Assembly (NCBI RefSeq): GCF_051488685.1
Contig: NZ_JBPSEH010000007.1
Location: forward strand, 186,001 to 250,000
Direction of reading: 5' to 3'
From: Melioribacter sp051488685
Lineage (GTDB): Bacteria > Bacteroidota > Ignavibacteria > Ignavibacteriales > Melioribacteraceae
DNA length: 64,000 nucleotides
The notes under the pieces are model-generated. The model made no database searches. It saw only the letters and a list, made by a program, of their open reading frames with translations, and was not told the DNA's origin. Made by a program: the position numbers and the translations under genes. This document shows positions 35,666 to 43,934 of the stretch, in pieces. Numbering within the stretch: the stretch's first letter is position 1; each line of letters starts with the position of its first letter.

Positions 35666-37105
35666 TTACTGCATCATCTCCAGCTTTTTGGCAAATCGCA
35701 GCAGTTTTAATTCTTCAAAATGATTGGCCATCAGTTGTAGACCAATAGGAAGTCCTTCTGAGTTCTTACCAACTGGAATATTGATTCCGGGTATACCTGC
35801 AAGGTTGGCCGGCGTTGTAAAAATGTCGCTCAAATACATTTGAAGAGGGTCAGCTGATTTTTCACCAATTTTAAAAGCGACTGTAGGCGTTGTGGGAGTC
35901 AATATAATATCAACTTGTTGAAATGCTTTATCGAAATCTTCTTTAAGCAGGCGACGTACTTTCTGAGCTTTTCTATAGTAAGCATCGTAATAACCAGCTG
36001 AAAGAACATAGGTTCCCAGCATAATTCTACGTTTAACTTCTTTGCCAAATCCTTCGGTTCGCGATTCGGTGTACATATCGAACAAGTTATTGGCTTTTTC
36101 CGAACGAAAACCGTAATGCGCACCATCAAAACGCGATAGATTGGACGAAGCTTCGGCAGTGGTCAATATATAGTAGGTTGCAATTGCATATTCGGTGTGG
36201 GGGAGTGAAATTTCCTTAATCTCGTAGCCGTTTTCTTTCAAAAGACCGATTTGTTTTTCGATGGCTTCTTTAATTTCCGAATCGAGCCCGCCCTCGCTTG
36301 AAGGATTGAGATATTCTTTCGGTATCCCGACACGATATTTTTCTACAGTGTCGTCATTTAATGTAAATTCTGGAACTTCAATATCATGACTTGTGGAGTC
36401 TTTCGGATCTTTTCCTGAAATAACACTCATTATCAAAGCAATATCCTCGATCGATTTAGCAAAAGGACCGATAGTGTCAAACGAAGAGGCAAATGCAGTA
36501 AGTCCGTATCTTGACACTCGCCCATAAGTAGGTTTAAGGCCGTATACGCCGCAGAATGCAGCTGGTTGACGTATCGAACCGCCCGTATCGGTTCCAAGCG
36601 AGGCGTCGCACAAATTCGCAGCTACCGAAACGGCTGAACCTCCACTCGAGCCCCCGGGTACACGCATCGTATCGTGTGGATTACGAACGACGCCGAATGC
36701 CGAGTTCTCGTTCGATGAACCCATAGCAAATTCGTCGCAGTTTGTCTTACCAATAATTATTGCATCTTCATCAAGTAATTTTTGAACTGCTGTGGCTGTA
36801 TAAACTGCTTCGTAATTTTTTAATATCTTCGACGAACACGTCATCGGGCGACCCTTGATAGAGAGCACGTCTTTGATCGATATTACCATGCCGGCAAGTT
36901 TGCCTGCACTACCTTTCTTAATTTTTTCTTCGACCTTTTCGGCTTGCAATAAAGCATCATCAAAAACAAAATTAAAAGCGTTGAGTTCTTTTTTGTCTTC
37001 AACCTTATGCAAAAATTCTTCAATGTTTTTTCTTAAGGAAATCTTTCCTGATTTAATTAATTCTATTTTCTCAAAATGATTTCTATATTGAGCCAATTTA
37101 AGCAC
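35666..37105 (-). CDS. gatA: Glutamyl-tRNA(Gln)/aspartyl-tRNA(Asn) amidotransferase subunit A
   Basis: GatA releases ammonia from glutamine for transamidation of mischarged tRNA. The amidase triad is visible: K78 in VISIKDVLS, the cis-serine within GGSSGGS (151-157), and the nucleophile S177 in TDTGGSIR. The 479-residue length is normal. gatB and gatC are not in the window. It follows tatA by 5 bases in a long minus-strand gene run and is 80 bp from sucD. Confidence 0.95.
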   Translation of the reverse strand: MLKLAQYRNHFEKIELIKSGKISLRKNIEEFLHKVEDKKELNAFNFVFDDALLQAEKVEEKIKKGSAGKLAGMVISIKDVLSIKGRPMTCSSKILKNYEAVYTATAVQKLLDEDAIIIGKTNCDEFAMGSSNENSAFGVVRNPHDTMRVPGGSSGGSAVSVAANLCDASLGTDTGGSIRQPAAFCGVYGLKPTYGRVSRYGLTAFASSFDTIGPFAKSIEDIALIMSVISGKDPKDSTSHDIEVPEFTLNDDTVEKYRVGIPKEYLNPSSEGGLDSEIKEAIEKQIGLLKENGYEIKEISLPHTEYAIATYYILTTAEASSNLSRFDGAHYGFRSEKANNLFDMYTESRTEGFGKEVKRRIMLGTYVLSAGYYDAYYRKAQKVRRLLKEDFDKAFQQVDIILTPTTPTVAFKIGEKSADPLQMYLSDIFTTPANLAGIPGINIPVGKNSEGLPIGLQLMANHFEELKLLRFAKKLEMMQ

Positions 37106-37110
37106 CGTAA

Positions 37111-37329
37111 TTAATTTGAAGTTTCAGATTTTCCTTTTTCGGTTTCTTTCTTTGTATCGATTTTATCGATCGATTTAATATCTTCTTCCACTTCTCGCAT
37201 TGCTTTTTTGAATTCTCTCATTCCTTTACCTATTCCCTGAGCTACTTCTGGAATTTTTTTTGCGCCGAAAAGTATAAGTATTGCTAACACAATCAATATA
37301 ATTTCAGATGCACCTAAATTGCCAAACAT
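37111..37329 (-). CDS. tatA: Twin-arginine translocase TatA/TatE family subunit
   Basis: The 72-residue protein has a short N-terminal membrane helix (GASEIILIVLAILILFG, about 6-22), the hinge FGAKKIPEVAQGIGKGMREFKK at about 21-42 (an amphipathic helix), and a charged tail rich in K and E. This is the pore-forming TatA type. tatC is not nearby. It sits between purQ and gatA with gaps of 12 and 5 bases. Confidence 0.9.
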   Translation of the reverse strand: MFGNLGASEIILIVLAILILFGAKKIPEVAQGIGKGMREFKKAMREVEEDIKSIDKIDTKKETEKGKSETSN

Positions 37330-37341
37330 AATTCCTCCTCC

Positions 37342-38037
37342 TTATTTATAAATACTTTCAGCAATCGATTTGAAAATTAGAGCTCCATCGGTTCTGGACA
37401 AAGCAGTATCGCATGCCCTTTCCGGGTGTGGCATCATGCCGAGCACATTCCCTTCCTTATTTATTATTCCTGCAATGTTATTGAGCGAGCCATTTGGATT
37501 TGCCGCCGGTGTAACAGCGCCTTTACGGTCGGAATAACGGAATACTACTTGATTATTCTTTTCGAGTTCGTTCAGTGTTTTTTCGTCGGCATAATAATTA
37601 CCTTCGCCATGCGCTATTGGTATTTTTATTACATCTTTGTCAACTAATTTTGTAAAGAGAGTATTCTTATTTTCTACTTTTAAATAAACATCCTTACAAA
37701 TAAATTTAAGATTGATATTCTTTTGCATAATGCCAGGTAGTAGACCAGATTCCAGCAGTATCTGAAATCCATTACAGATCCCGATTACTATTCCTCCACT
37801 TTTTGCAAATTTAATCACTTCTTCCATAATGGGGGAAAAGCGAGCAATTGCGCCGGTTCTTAGGTAATCGCCGTATGAAAAACCACCCGGCAAAAGTATA
37901 ACGTTCGAACCTTTCAAGTCGGGTTCCTTATGCCACAAGAATTCGGCATCGTAACCGAGTATTTTTTTTGCAGCATAATAAGCATCGTGGTCGCAATTAG
38001 CGCCTGGAAAAACTACAACACCAAATTTTATCTTCAT
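37342..38037 (-). CDS. purQ: Phosphoribosylformylglycinamidine synthase, glutaminase subunit
   Basis: PurQ supplies ammonia to PurL for the fourth step of purine synthesis. The 231-residue class I glutamine amidotransferase has FPGANCDHD near residue 10, GGFSYGDYLRTGAIA near 52-66, the nucleophile cysteine in GICNGFQIL near 100, and the catalytic histidine in MMPHPERA near 210. purS is 1 base upstream, giving the three-subunit FGAM synthase arrangement. PurL must be elsewhere. Confidence 0.95.
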   Translation of the reverse strand: MKIKFGVVVFPGANCDHDAYYAAKKILGYDAEFLWHKEPDLKGSNVILLPGGFSYGDYLRTGAIARFSPIMEEVIKFAKSGGIVIGICNGFQILLESGLLPGIMQKNINLKFICKDVYLKVENKNTLFTKLVDKDVIKIPIAHGEGNYYADEKTLNELEKNNQVVFRYSDRKGAVTPAANPNGSLNNIAGIINKEGNVLGMMPHPERACDTALSRTDGALIFKSIAESIYK

Positions 38038-38038
38038 T

Positions 38039-38299
38039 TTAATTTTTCAGGTTTACTTGTTCTAAATGATATTCAAAATCTTCCATTATGGGATTCGACA
38101 GCAGCTTTTCACTGTATTCTTTCAATTCTTTTTCTGCAGCTTCCCTGTCGTCTGTGTCGATATAAAATTCGATATATTTTCCAATGCGAGTGTTTTTTAC
38201 GTTATTAAATCCGAGTAACCTGGCGCCCTGTTCTACAGCTTTACCCTGAGGGTCCAATATTGTAGGTCTTCTTTTAACAATTACAGTTGCTTTGAACAC
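38039..38299 (-). CDS. purS: Phosphoribosylformylglycinamidine synthase subunit PurS
   Basis: The 86-residue protein is the small structural subunit that joins PurQ to PurL. FKATVIVKRRPTILDPQGKA at 2-21 and VEQGARLLGFNNVKNTRIGK are the conserved blocks. It lies 1 base from pssA on one side and 1 base from purQ on the other, in a tightly packed operon with phospholipid genes. Confidence 0.94.
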   Translation of the reverse strand: MFKATVIVKRRPTILDPQGKAVEQGARLLGFNNVKNTRIGKYIEFYIDTDDREAAEKELKEYSEKLLSNPIMEDFEYHLEQVNLKN

Positions 38300-38300
38300 T

Positions 38301-39050
38301 TTACTTCTCCTGCGTCGTTTCTAAAATCTGATTTTTTGAAAAAAAGAAAAAATAAAGATGCCTAAATATACCAAAGAGAACTATAGATAGAAAAATGAAG
38401 AACAAAATTCTTCCGTTTGTTGCAAATGCAAGAATTAAAGAAATAATCAATGTGAAAAATAAAATGAGTTTTTCTTTTAATTTCTTATCCTTCAATTTTG
38501 GTAAAGCATTGTATCGAACTTTACTAACCATCAAAAATGACAATAGCAATATCAGAGGTATAATGAAAATGTTGAACGGTTTGTTCATGCCTGAATCGGA
38601 AGAATAAGAAAATACTAAGGTAGAAATTGTTAATGCCGAAAGAGGTATTGGCAATCCAGTAAAATCTCCTTTTGTGTTTAGATCTCCGATTGTAATGTTA
38701 AAACGCGCCAGCCTGAATGCTCCGAAAATCAGTATAAGTGAACCGGCAATTATTCCCGGTAGTCCGAATTGGTATGTGTAAGCTTTATAAATCAAAAACG
38801 ACGGTGCTGCTCCAAAACTGACAACATCCGAAAGTGAATCGAGTTCTACTCCAAATCTACTTGAGGTATTCAAAAGTCGGGCAATAATTCCATCGAGTGT
38901 GTCGAAAATTGCAGCCATAATAATGAAGATTGCAGCTAATTTAAAATTCCCGTGCGAAGTATTAACAATCGACAGGAAACCACAAAATAAATTGAGCGAG
39001 GTCACAAAATTGGCAACAAAAGATTTTGAATTAATCATTTTTGTACTCAA
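38301..39050 (-). CDS. pssA: CDP-diacylglycerol-serine O-phosphatidyltransferase
   Basis: This membrane enzyme makes phosphatidylserine from CDP-diacylglycerol and serine. The CDP-alcohol phosphotransferase signature DGX2ARX8GX3DX3D is complete: D53-G54, A57-R58, G67, D71 and D75. The 249-residue length and about seven membrane helices fit the class II (Bacillus-type) enzyme. It overlaps psd by 20 bases, so synthesis and decarboxylation are coupled for phosphatidylethanolamine production. Confidence 0.93.
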   Translation of the reverse strand: MSTKMINSKSFVANFVTSLNLFCGFLSIVNTSHGNFKLAAIFIIMAAIFDTLDGIIARLLNTSSRFGVELDSLSDVVSFGAAPSFLIYKAYTYQFGLPGIIAGSLILIFGAFRLARFNITIGDLNTKGDFTGLPIPLSALTISTLVFSYSSDSGMNKPFNIFIIPLILLLSFLMVSKVRYNALPKLKDKKLKEKLILFFTLIISLILAFATNGRILFFIFLSIVLFGIFRHLYFFFFSKNQILETTQEK

Positions 39051-39684
39051 ATAAAATTGATTCGCCGGCTTTAACTTTATCTCCTGGCTTTACAACAGGG
39101 GTCAATTTTTTCGGCACGATTATATCTGAACGACTGCCGAATTTAATCATACCAAAACGGTCGCCCATTTTTACAGTGTCGCCCTTTTTGATTTCGTAGA
39201 TGATTCTTCGGGCTATAAAACCTGCCACTTGTGTAAAAAGTACTTTGCCATATTTCGATTGGATCCCAATTTCAGTACGTTCATTTCTCGAATCCGATTT
39301 ATCGTAAAATGCCATGAGATAATCTCCTTCAACATAATTCAGGTATTCAACTTTGCCGTCAATCGGGATTCGATTTACATGTACATCCAGAGGCGACATA
39401 AATATCGAAATCTGAATAGCTTCGCTCTCAATAAATCTTTTTTCGTAGACTTCCTTAACAAATAATACTTTTCCATCGGCAGGCGACACAACTACATCGT
39501 CCCTGGTCGGTGGAGTCCTCTCAGGGTCACGGAAAAAATTTAAATTGAATATCAAAAAAAAGAGACCGAATATTATCAATCCGTACTTAATCCATCCATT
39601 ATTAACAAATAATCCAGCAATAATTAGTAGCAACGAAATTATCGCCATTAAGATGAACGTATTTAACCCGTATTTAGTTATCAT
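39031..39684 (-). CDS. psd: Phosphatidylserine decarboxylase proenzyme, short form
   Basis: Psd converts phosphatidylserine to phosphatidylethanolamine. The 217-residue proenzyme has two N-terminal membrane helices (about 8-46), SPADGKV at 67-73, H102 in DVHVNR, and the self-cleavage site G183-S184 in MIKFGSRSD. Cleavage before S184 would form the pyruvoyl group. It is the short type found in Chlorobi, Bacteroidetes and archaea rather than the long E. coli type. It is the first gene of a long minus-strand run. Confidence 0.93.
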   Translation of the reverse strand: MITKYGLNTFILMAIISLLLIIAGLFVNNGWIKYGLIIFGLFFLIFNLNFFRDPERTPPTRDDVVVSPADGKVLFVKEVYEKRFIESEAIQISIFMSPLDVHVNRIPIDGKVEYLNYVEGDYLMAFYDKSDSRNERTEIGIQSKYGKVLFTQVAGFIARRIIYEIKKGDTVKMGDRFGMIKFGSRSDIIVPKKLTPVVKPGDKVKAGESILFEYKND

Positions 39685-39794
39685 TTAATCAGAATGATTT
39701 TTATAAACCATACTAATCTAATATTTTATCTGCTTAATTTCTTGTGTTAATTTTTTTTGATAATTTTGTGGTAAGAATATTATAAACAGGAGGA

Positions 39795-40124
39795 ATGATG
39801 AATTTCAACATGCAAAACATGCTAAAGCAAATTCAAAAGATGCAGGCGGAAATGGCTAAAGTGCAGGAAGAGTTAGGCAATAAAACCGTGACCGAAGAAA
39901 GCGGAGGCGGAATGGTAAAAGTAACCGCCAACGGGAAAAGAGAAATAATTTCGATCGATATAGATGAGGAAATCATTAAAAGCAACGATAAAGAAATGAT
40001 TGAAGACCTGATTATCGCTGCGGTCAACAAAGCACTGGAATCAGCTTCTAAAATGGCAGAAGAAGAATTAGCTTCCGTTACAAAAGGGATGATTCCACCA
40101 GGAATGAATATACCGGGATTCTAA
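39795..40124 (+). CDS. YbaB/EbfC family nucleoid-associated protein
   Basis: The 109-residue protein matches the YbaB fold, a dimeric DNA-binding protein. Visible blocks are MLKQIQKMQAEMAKVQEEL, then GGGMVKVTANGKREI, then ISIDIDEEI and the C-terminal GMIPPGMNIPGF. The frame opens with ATGATG after AGGAGG. recR begins 1 base after the stop, the classic ybaB-recR pairing. It is divergent from psd across 110 bp. Confidence 0.93.
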   Translation: MMNFNMQNMLKQIQKMQAEMAKVQEELGNKTVTEESGGGMVKVTANGKREIISIDIDEEIIKSNDKEMIEDLIIAAVNKALESASKMAEEELASVTKGMIPPGMNIPGF

Positions 40125-40125
40125 A

Positions 40126-40722
40126 TTGCTTATTGCCGAACCTTTACAAAGAGTAATTGACGAGTTGAGCAAACTCCCTTCAATTGGAAAGAAGACTGCT
40201 CAACGATTGGCGCTTCATCTCTTGAAGAGCGACAAAGCTACAGTTGACTCGCTTGTTGATGCCATAGGCGCTCTAAAAAGAGAACTCCGATTTTGTGAAA
40301 TTTGCTTCAATCTTTCTGTTGAAGAAAAATGTGACATTTGTAAAAGTACAAAACGTGACCATTCTGTTGTGTGTGTTGTCGAAGATATAAGTGACGTTAT
40401 TGCTATTGAAAAGACAAACGAATACAACGGAGTATATCACGTACTGGGAGGAGTGTTAAATCCATTATCGGATATAACACCCGACAAACTCCACATCGAA
40501 GAATTGATTAAAAGGATTGAAGCCGGTGGAATAAACGAAATAATTCTGGCTTTGAATCCCGACGCCGAAGGAGATGCTACATCGCTCTATTTAACCAAAA
40601 TTTTGAAAGAATATCCCATCAAAGTCAGTCGAATTGCAAGAGGCTTACCGATAGGGGGCGATCTGGAGTTTGCCGACCCTGCAACGATAGGACGCGCTTT
40701 CAGCGGAAGAATTCAATTGTAA
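40126..40722 (+). CDS. recR: Recombination protein RecR
   Basis: RecR works with RecO and RecF to load RecA on gapped DNA. The 198-residue protein has an N-terminal HhH (LSKLPSIGKKTAQRLALHLL), a four-cysteine zinc finger (CEICFNLSVEEKCDIC) and a Toprim domain beginning VCVVEDISDVIAIEKT. The start is TTG, 1 base after the ybaB stop. It overlaps the following methyltransferase gene by one base. Confidence 0.95.
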   Translation: MLIAEPLQRVIDELSKLPSIGKKTAQRLALHLLKSDKATVDSLVDAIGALKRELRFCEICFNLSVEEKCDICKSTKRDHSVVCVVEDISDVIAIEKTNEYNGVYHVLGGVLNPLSDITPDKLHIEELIKRIEAGGINEIILALNPDAEGDATSLYLTKILKEYPIKVSRIARGLPIGGDLEFADPATIGRAFSGRIQL

Positions 40723-41453
40723 TGAAAAACTGGTTTAAAGATTGGTTTTCGTCTGAAGAATACTTTAACGTTTATAATCATCGCGATTTAAATGACGCGC
40801 GTCTGCTCTGCAATTTAATTTTAAGAGAGACACAACTGAAAGAAGATGCCCTTATCCTCGACGCTGCGTGCGGTTTCGGAAGGCATGCTCTTTTTTTTGC
40901 ATCGAAAGGATACAACGTCATCGGATTTGACCTGAGCAAATTATTCCTCGACAAAGCCCGAAGTCAAGCAGTAAAATCGGGCTTGAATCTTAAATTGGTT
41001 TGCACAGACATAAGATATGTTTGTTTCAAAGTCCGATTCGATCTTATCTTGAATTTGTTTACGAGTTTTGGATATTTTGAGAGCGACGAGGAAAATTTTT
41101 CTTTTATCGAGAGGTCCTACAAATTTCTTAATAACGACGGATGGTACGTTTTCGATTATTTAAATAAAACATATCTTGAAAAAAATCTCGAAGCCGAAAC
41201 GATCAGGAAAATAAACGGCCTGGTAATTACCGAAAAACGGTCGATCAGAAATAAAAGGGTTATTAAAAAAATTGAAATTAATAACGGAAATAAGATCAAA
41301 ACGTTCTACGAATCTGTTAAACTTTACAGCTCACACACACTGATCAAGAAATTCGAGCAATTTGGGTACAAATTGGTTAATTTATATGGCGATTATAACG
41401 GAAGTTCTTACTCCGACAATTCGCCTCGGTTAATAATGTTTTTCAAAAAATGA
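40722..41453 (+). CDS. Class I SAM-dependent methyltransferase
   Basis: The 243-residue protein has the SAM-binding motif LDAACGFGRH (46-55), the acidic end of strand 2 in VIGFDLSKLFLDKAR, and FDLILNLFTSFGYFE as motif II. This is a small-molecule type methyltransferase; the substrate is unknown. It overlaps recR by 1 base and the following lipoprotein gene by 4 bases (ATGA), so all are translated together. Confidence 0.8.
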   Translation: MKNWFKDWFSSEEYFNVYNHRDLNDARLLCNLILRETQLKEDALILDAACGFGRHALFFASKGYNVIGFDLSKLFLDKARSQAVKSGLNLKLVCTDIRYVCFKVRFDLILNLFTSFGYFESDEENFSFIERSYKFLNNDGWYVFDYLNKTYLEKNLEAETIRKINGLVITEKRSIRNKRVIKKIEINNGNKIKTFYESVKLYSSHTLIKKFEQFGYKLVNLYGDYNGSSYSDNSPRLIMFFKK

Positions 41454-42025
41454 AATACATCGTATATATATCGATATTAATTCTACTGACGTCATGCGAT
41501 CTGATTACTACACGTGAAGCGGAAGAACCGATAAAACCGAGCTCAAGTTTTTTAACTGCTACCTCACCCGAAATTTTATTGCAAAATTTCGAATCATCAA
41601 TTGAAGAAAAGATTACCGAAAATTATCTGGCATGTTTTGTCGACAAAAATTTTCTCGATAAAGAATACAAATTTGTTCCAGCTGGCCAGGCCGTTGCAGC
41701 GAATCCGGCATTATTAAATTGGGATCTCAATTCCGAACGCCTTTTTATGGAAAATTTGAAAGCTAACTTATCCGAAGGGAAAAATATTAGTTTATCACTC
41801 AATAACTTGAACGAAAACCGTTTCAGCGACAGCGCAATTTACGTCTTCGATTATACGCTTCTAATTAACACAACAAATAAAGCCCTCGCAGGAGAATATA
41901 AAGGAACTTCTCAGCTGAGCGTTTATAAAGATTCTCGCGAGCAGTGGGTTATTGTTGAATGGCGGGACTATAAAAGTGAATCTTCTCAATGTTGGAGCGA
42001 ATTAAAAGGGAGAATAACAAATTAA
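41450..42025 (+). CDS. Lipoprotein with NTF2-like domain
   Basis: The 191-residue protein has the lipoprotein signal MKYIVYISILILLTSC with the lipid cysteine at residue 16. The mature part (LLQNFESSIEEKITENYLACF, then paired beta strands ending QLSVYKDSREQWVIVEWRDY) resembles the NTF2/SnoaL fold. The next gene encodes a second lipoprotein with the same plan, so the two look like a diverged tandem pair. Function is unknown. It is coupled to the methyltransferase by an ATGA overlap. Confidence 0.68.
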   Translation: MKYIVYISILILLTSCDLITTREAEEPIKPSSSFLTATSPEILLQNFESSIEEKITENYLACFVDKNFLDKEYKFVPAGQAVAANPALLNWDLNSERLFMENLKANLSEGKNISLSLNNLNENRFSDSAIYVFDYTLLINTTNKALAGEYKGTSQLSVYKDSREQWVIVEWRDYKSESSQCWSELKGRITN

Positions 42026-42512
42026 TAAGTCGATAGCTTACATATTGTTGCTTATGCTTAGCTCATGCGTTAATCCTTTTGCACCCAAATTAGACGAGTC
42101 GATCGGTACTGGCGACCGCCTGATCAGTAACCAGAGCGATATTGAAGGAGTATTTAAAAATTTTCAATACGCATATACTTTCAAAGATACTTTGATCTAC
42201 AGTCAATTGCTTCATCCCGATTTTATTTTTACCTATCGCGATTACGATAAAGGTTACGACATCAGCTGGGGCAGAGACGAGGAAATGAAAACAACTTACG
42301 GTCTTTTTCAGAACACTCAAAGGCTCGATCTTGTCTGGAATAATATAATTATTATTAGCGGCGATTCAACACATATCGTAAGAAGTTTTAATTTGACTGT
42401 AGCATTTTCACCAGTTGATATCGAATATATTGATGGTAAGGTCAATCTTGAGCTCATTAAGAATAATAACAAATGGCAAATCTATCGCTGGATAGATGAG
42501 TCGAATTATTAG
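42021..42512 (+). CDS. Second NTF2-like lipoprotein, probable ATT start
   Basis: From ATT at 42021 the product begins INKSIAYILLLMLSSC, a complete lipoprotein signal with the lipid cysteine at residue 16. GGGAG lies about 9 bases upstream, the right distance. The first standard start codon (TTG at 42045) would remove the positive n-region and sits 34 bases from that Shine-Dalgarno. The mature domain (FKNFQYAYTFKDTLIYSQLL to KNNNKWQIYRWIDES) has the NTF2-like pattern of the preceding lipoprotein. If ATT is the start, the gene overlaps its neighbour by 5 bases. Function is unknown. ftsX follows after 11 bases. Confidence 0.62.
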   Translation: MNKSIAYILLLMLSSCVNPFAPKLDESIGTGDRLISNQSDIEGVFKNFQYAYTFKDTLIYSQLLHPDFIFTYRDYDKGYDISWGRDEEMKTTYGLFQNTQRLDLVWNNIIIISGDSTHIVRSFNLTVAFSPVDIEYIDGKVNLELIKNNNKWQIYRWIDESNY

Positions 42513-42523
42513 GATTTTTCATT

Positions 42524-43387
42524 ATGATTTCTTTTTATTTTAAGGAAGCCTTTAAAATTTTCAAACGTTCTCCGTTTGCAACTATCGTCATTGTTTCAAT
42601 CACTACAATAGCCGTGCTCATGTGCAGCTTTTCAGCGGGTATGATCTATTTTTCATCGAAGTTAGCAGATAAAATTAAGAGGAACATTGAGGTATCGGTT
42701 TTTGTCGACGATTATCTAAACGAAAGCCAGATAAATGACATCAAATCGCTCTTGAATGATATCTCTTCAATTTCTTCGGTACGTTTTATCGACAAAGACG
42801 AGGCTGCCGAGGAATTTATTAAGGAGACGGGCGAAGATTTTAGAGAGATCCTGAGCGATAATCCACTACCACGATCATTTGTAGTTAAATTTAATCCGGA
42901 CAGGATTAATCCACTGAATTTTGAAAAGGAGATTGAAAGGATAAAAAAAATAAGCGGTGTGACAGATGTAATTTACGATTATGATTTTGTACTGAAACTA
43001 TTCAATTATCTTGATTCGCTTCAGATTCTGATATATCTTTTTTCGGCGGCTCTTGTTATCCTATCTGTGTATCTGGTTTATACCAATAGCCGGCTTCAGA
43101 TTGAAGCTAATTATCAATTGTATAAAACGATGAAACTCGTTGGAGCAAAATTGGTTACATTGAAAATACCGATTATCCTCTATGGCATTCTTGTTGGAAT
43201 TCTTTCTTCTTTATCGGCACTTTTTATTCTCTATTTGTTAGGGCTTCTGTTGAATGAAATTTTAAATAATATTAATTTTGTCAAGTTTTTTAATGTAATT
43301 TATTTACTTATATTAATACTCGGAATTTCTCTTGGATTATTGGGCAGCTTTATTTCATCTAAACGGTTGTCCCTTCAAACAGATTAA
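42524..43387 (+). CDS. ftsX: Cell division protein FtsX
   Basis: FtsX is the membrane half of the FtsEX ABC-type complex that controls cell-wall hydrolases at division. The 287-residue protein has helix 1 at about 18-40, an extracytoplasmic loop with VSVFVDDYLNESQINDIK and PLPRSFVVKF, and three C-terminal helices (about 167-280, including YKTMKLVGAK). The length fits. ftsE is not adjacent, which is less common. It may be read with the two lipoproteins upstream. Confidence 0.9.
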   Translation: MISFYFKEAFKIFKRSPFATIVIVSITTIAVLMCSFSAGMIYFSSKLADKIKRNIEVSVFVDDYLNESQINDIKSLLNDISSISSVRFIDKDEAAEEFIKETGEDFREILSDNPLPRSFVVKFNPDRINPLNFEKEIERIKKISGVTDVIYDYDFVLKLFNYLDSLQILIYLFSAALVILSVYLVYTNSRLQIEANYQLYKTMKLVGAKLVTLKIPIILYGILVGILSSLSALFILYLLGLLLNEILNNINFVKFFNVIYLLILILGISLGLLGSFISSKRLSLQTD

Positions 43388-43405
43388 AAAAAGAAAGTGA
43401 GGGTC

Positions 43406-43924
43406 ATGAAAAGTATTTTTGTTTTCATTACAGTGTTATTCATTGTATCGAATACCTATAGTCAAATTAAAGATTATGAATTAGGTTCGTCGATGTTACA
43501 AAGATATAATCAACAGACCGGTTATTTTGACCTATCAGATCCTGAATCTGTCAATATTAAAGTAGCGGTCTGGGGATTCGTAAAATATCCGGGGAAGTAT
43601 ATTGTGCCTGTTTATACGACAGTTTTGGATCTTTTATCGTATGCTGGAGGACCTACCGATGCGGCTCATCTGGACGATCTGAGAATATACCGTATTAATC
43701 CGGATTCAACTCAAAGCCTGATTAAAGTAAACTACAATGATATTATGTACGAATCGGAGCTCGATTCCAGGTCGGTTCAACTACCACATCTTGAGGCGGG
43801 GGATGTTCTGGTTGTTCCAGGCGCTCCACGACTTTATACACGTGAAACTGTGAGTATAATTGTCTCCGTTCTCAGTGCTTTAATATCCTTGACAATTCTT
43901 ATATTAAATATAACAGGTAATTAG
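43406..43924 (+). CDS. SLBB-domain protein, exopolysaccharide export-associated
   Basis: From the ATG at 43406 the product starts MKSIFVFITVLFIVSNTYSQ, a signal peptide. A GTG 9 bases upstream is an alternative start. One SLBB unit follows (VAVWGFVKYPGKYIVPVYTTVLD, then LLSYAGGPTDAA, and LEAGDVLVVPG), and a membrane helix sits at the C-terminus. The poly_export domain of full Wza proteins is absent, so it is a reduced relative. It lies 10 bases before the BY-kinase gene and probably acts in the same export system. Confidence 0.75.
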   Translation: MKSIFVFITVLFIVSNTYSQIKDYELGSSMLQRYNQQTGYFDLSDPESVNIKVAVWGFVKYPGKYIVPVYTTVLDLLSYAGGPTDAAHLDDLRIYRINPDSTQSLIKVNYNDIMYESELDSRSVQLPHLEAGDVLVVPGAPRLYTRETVSIIVSVLSALISLTILILNITGN

Positions 43925-43934
43925 TGAGGGTAAC

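Noticed and set aside
39757..39783. TTGATA...TATTAT as ybaB promoter
   Set aside because: The spacer is 15 bases and transcription would start within the Shine-Dalgarno, so it cannot serve the gene.
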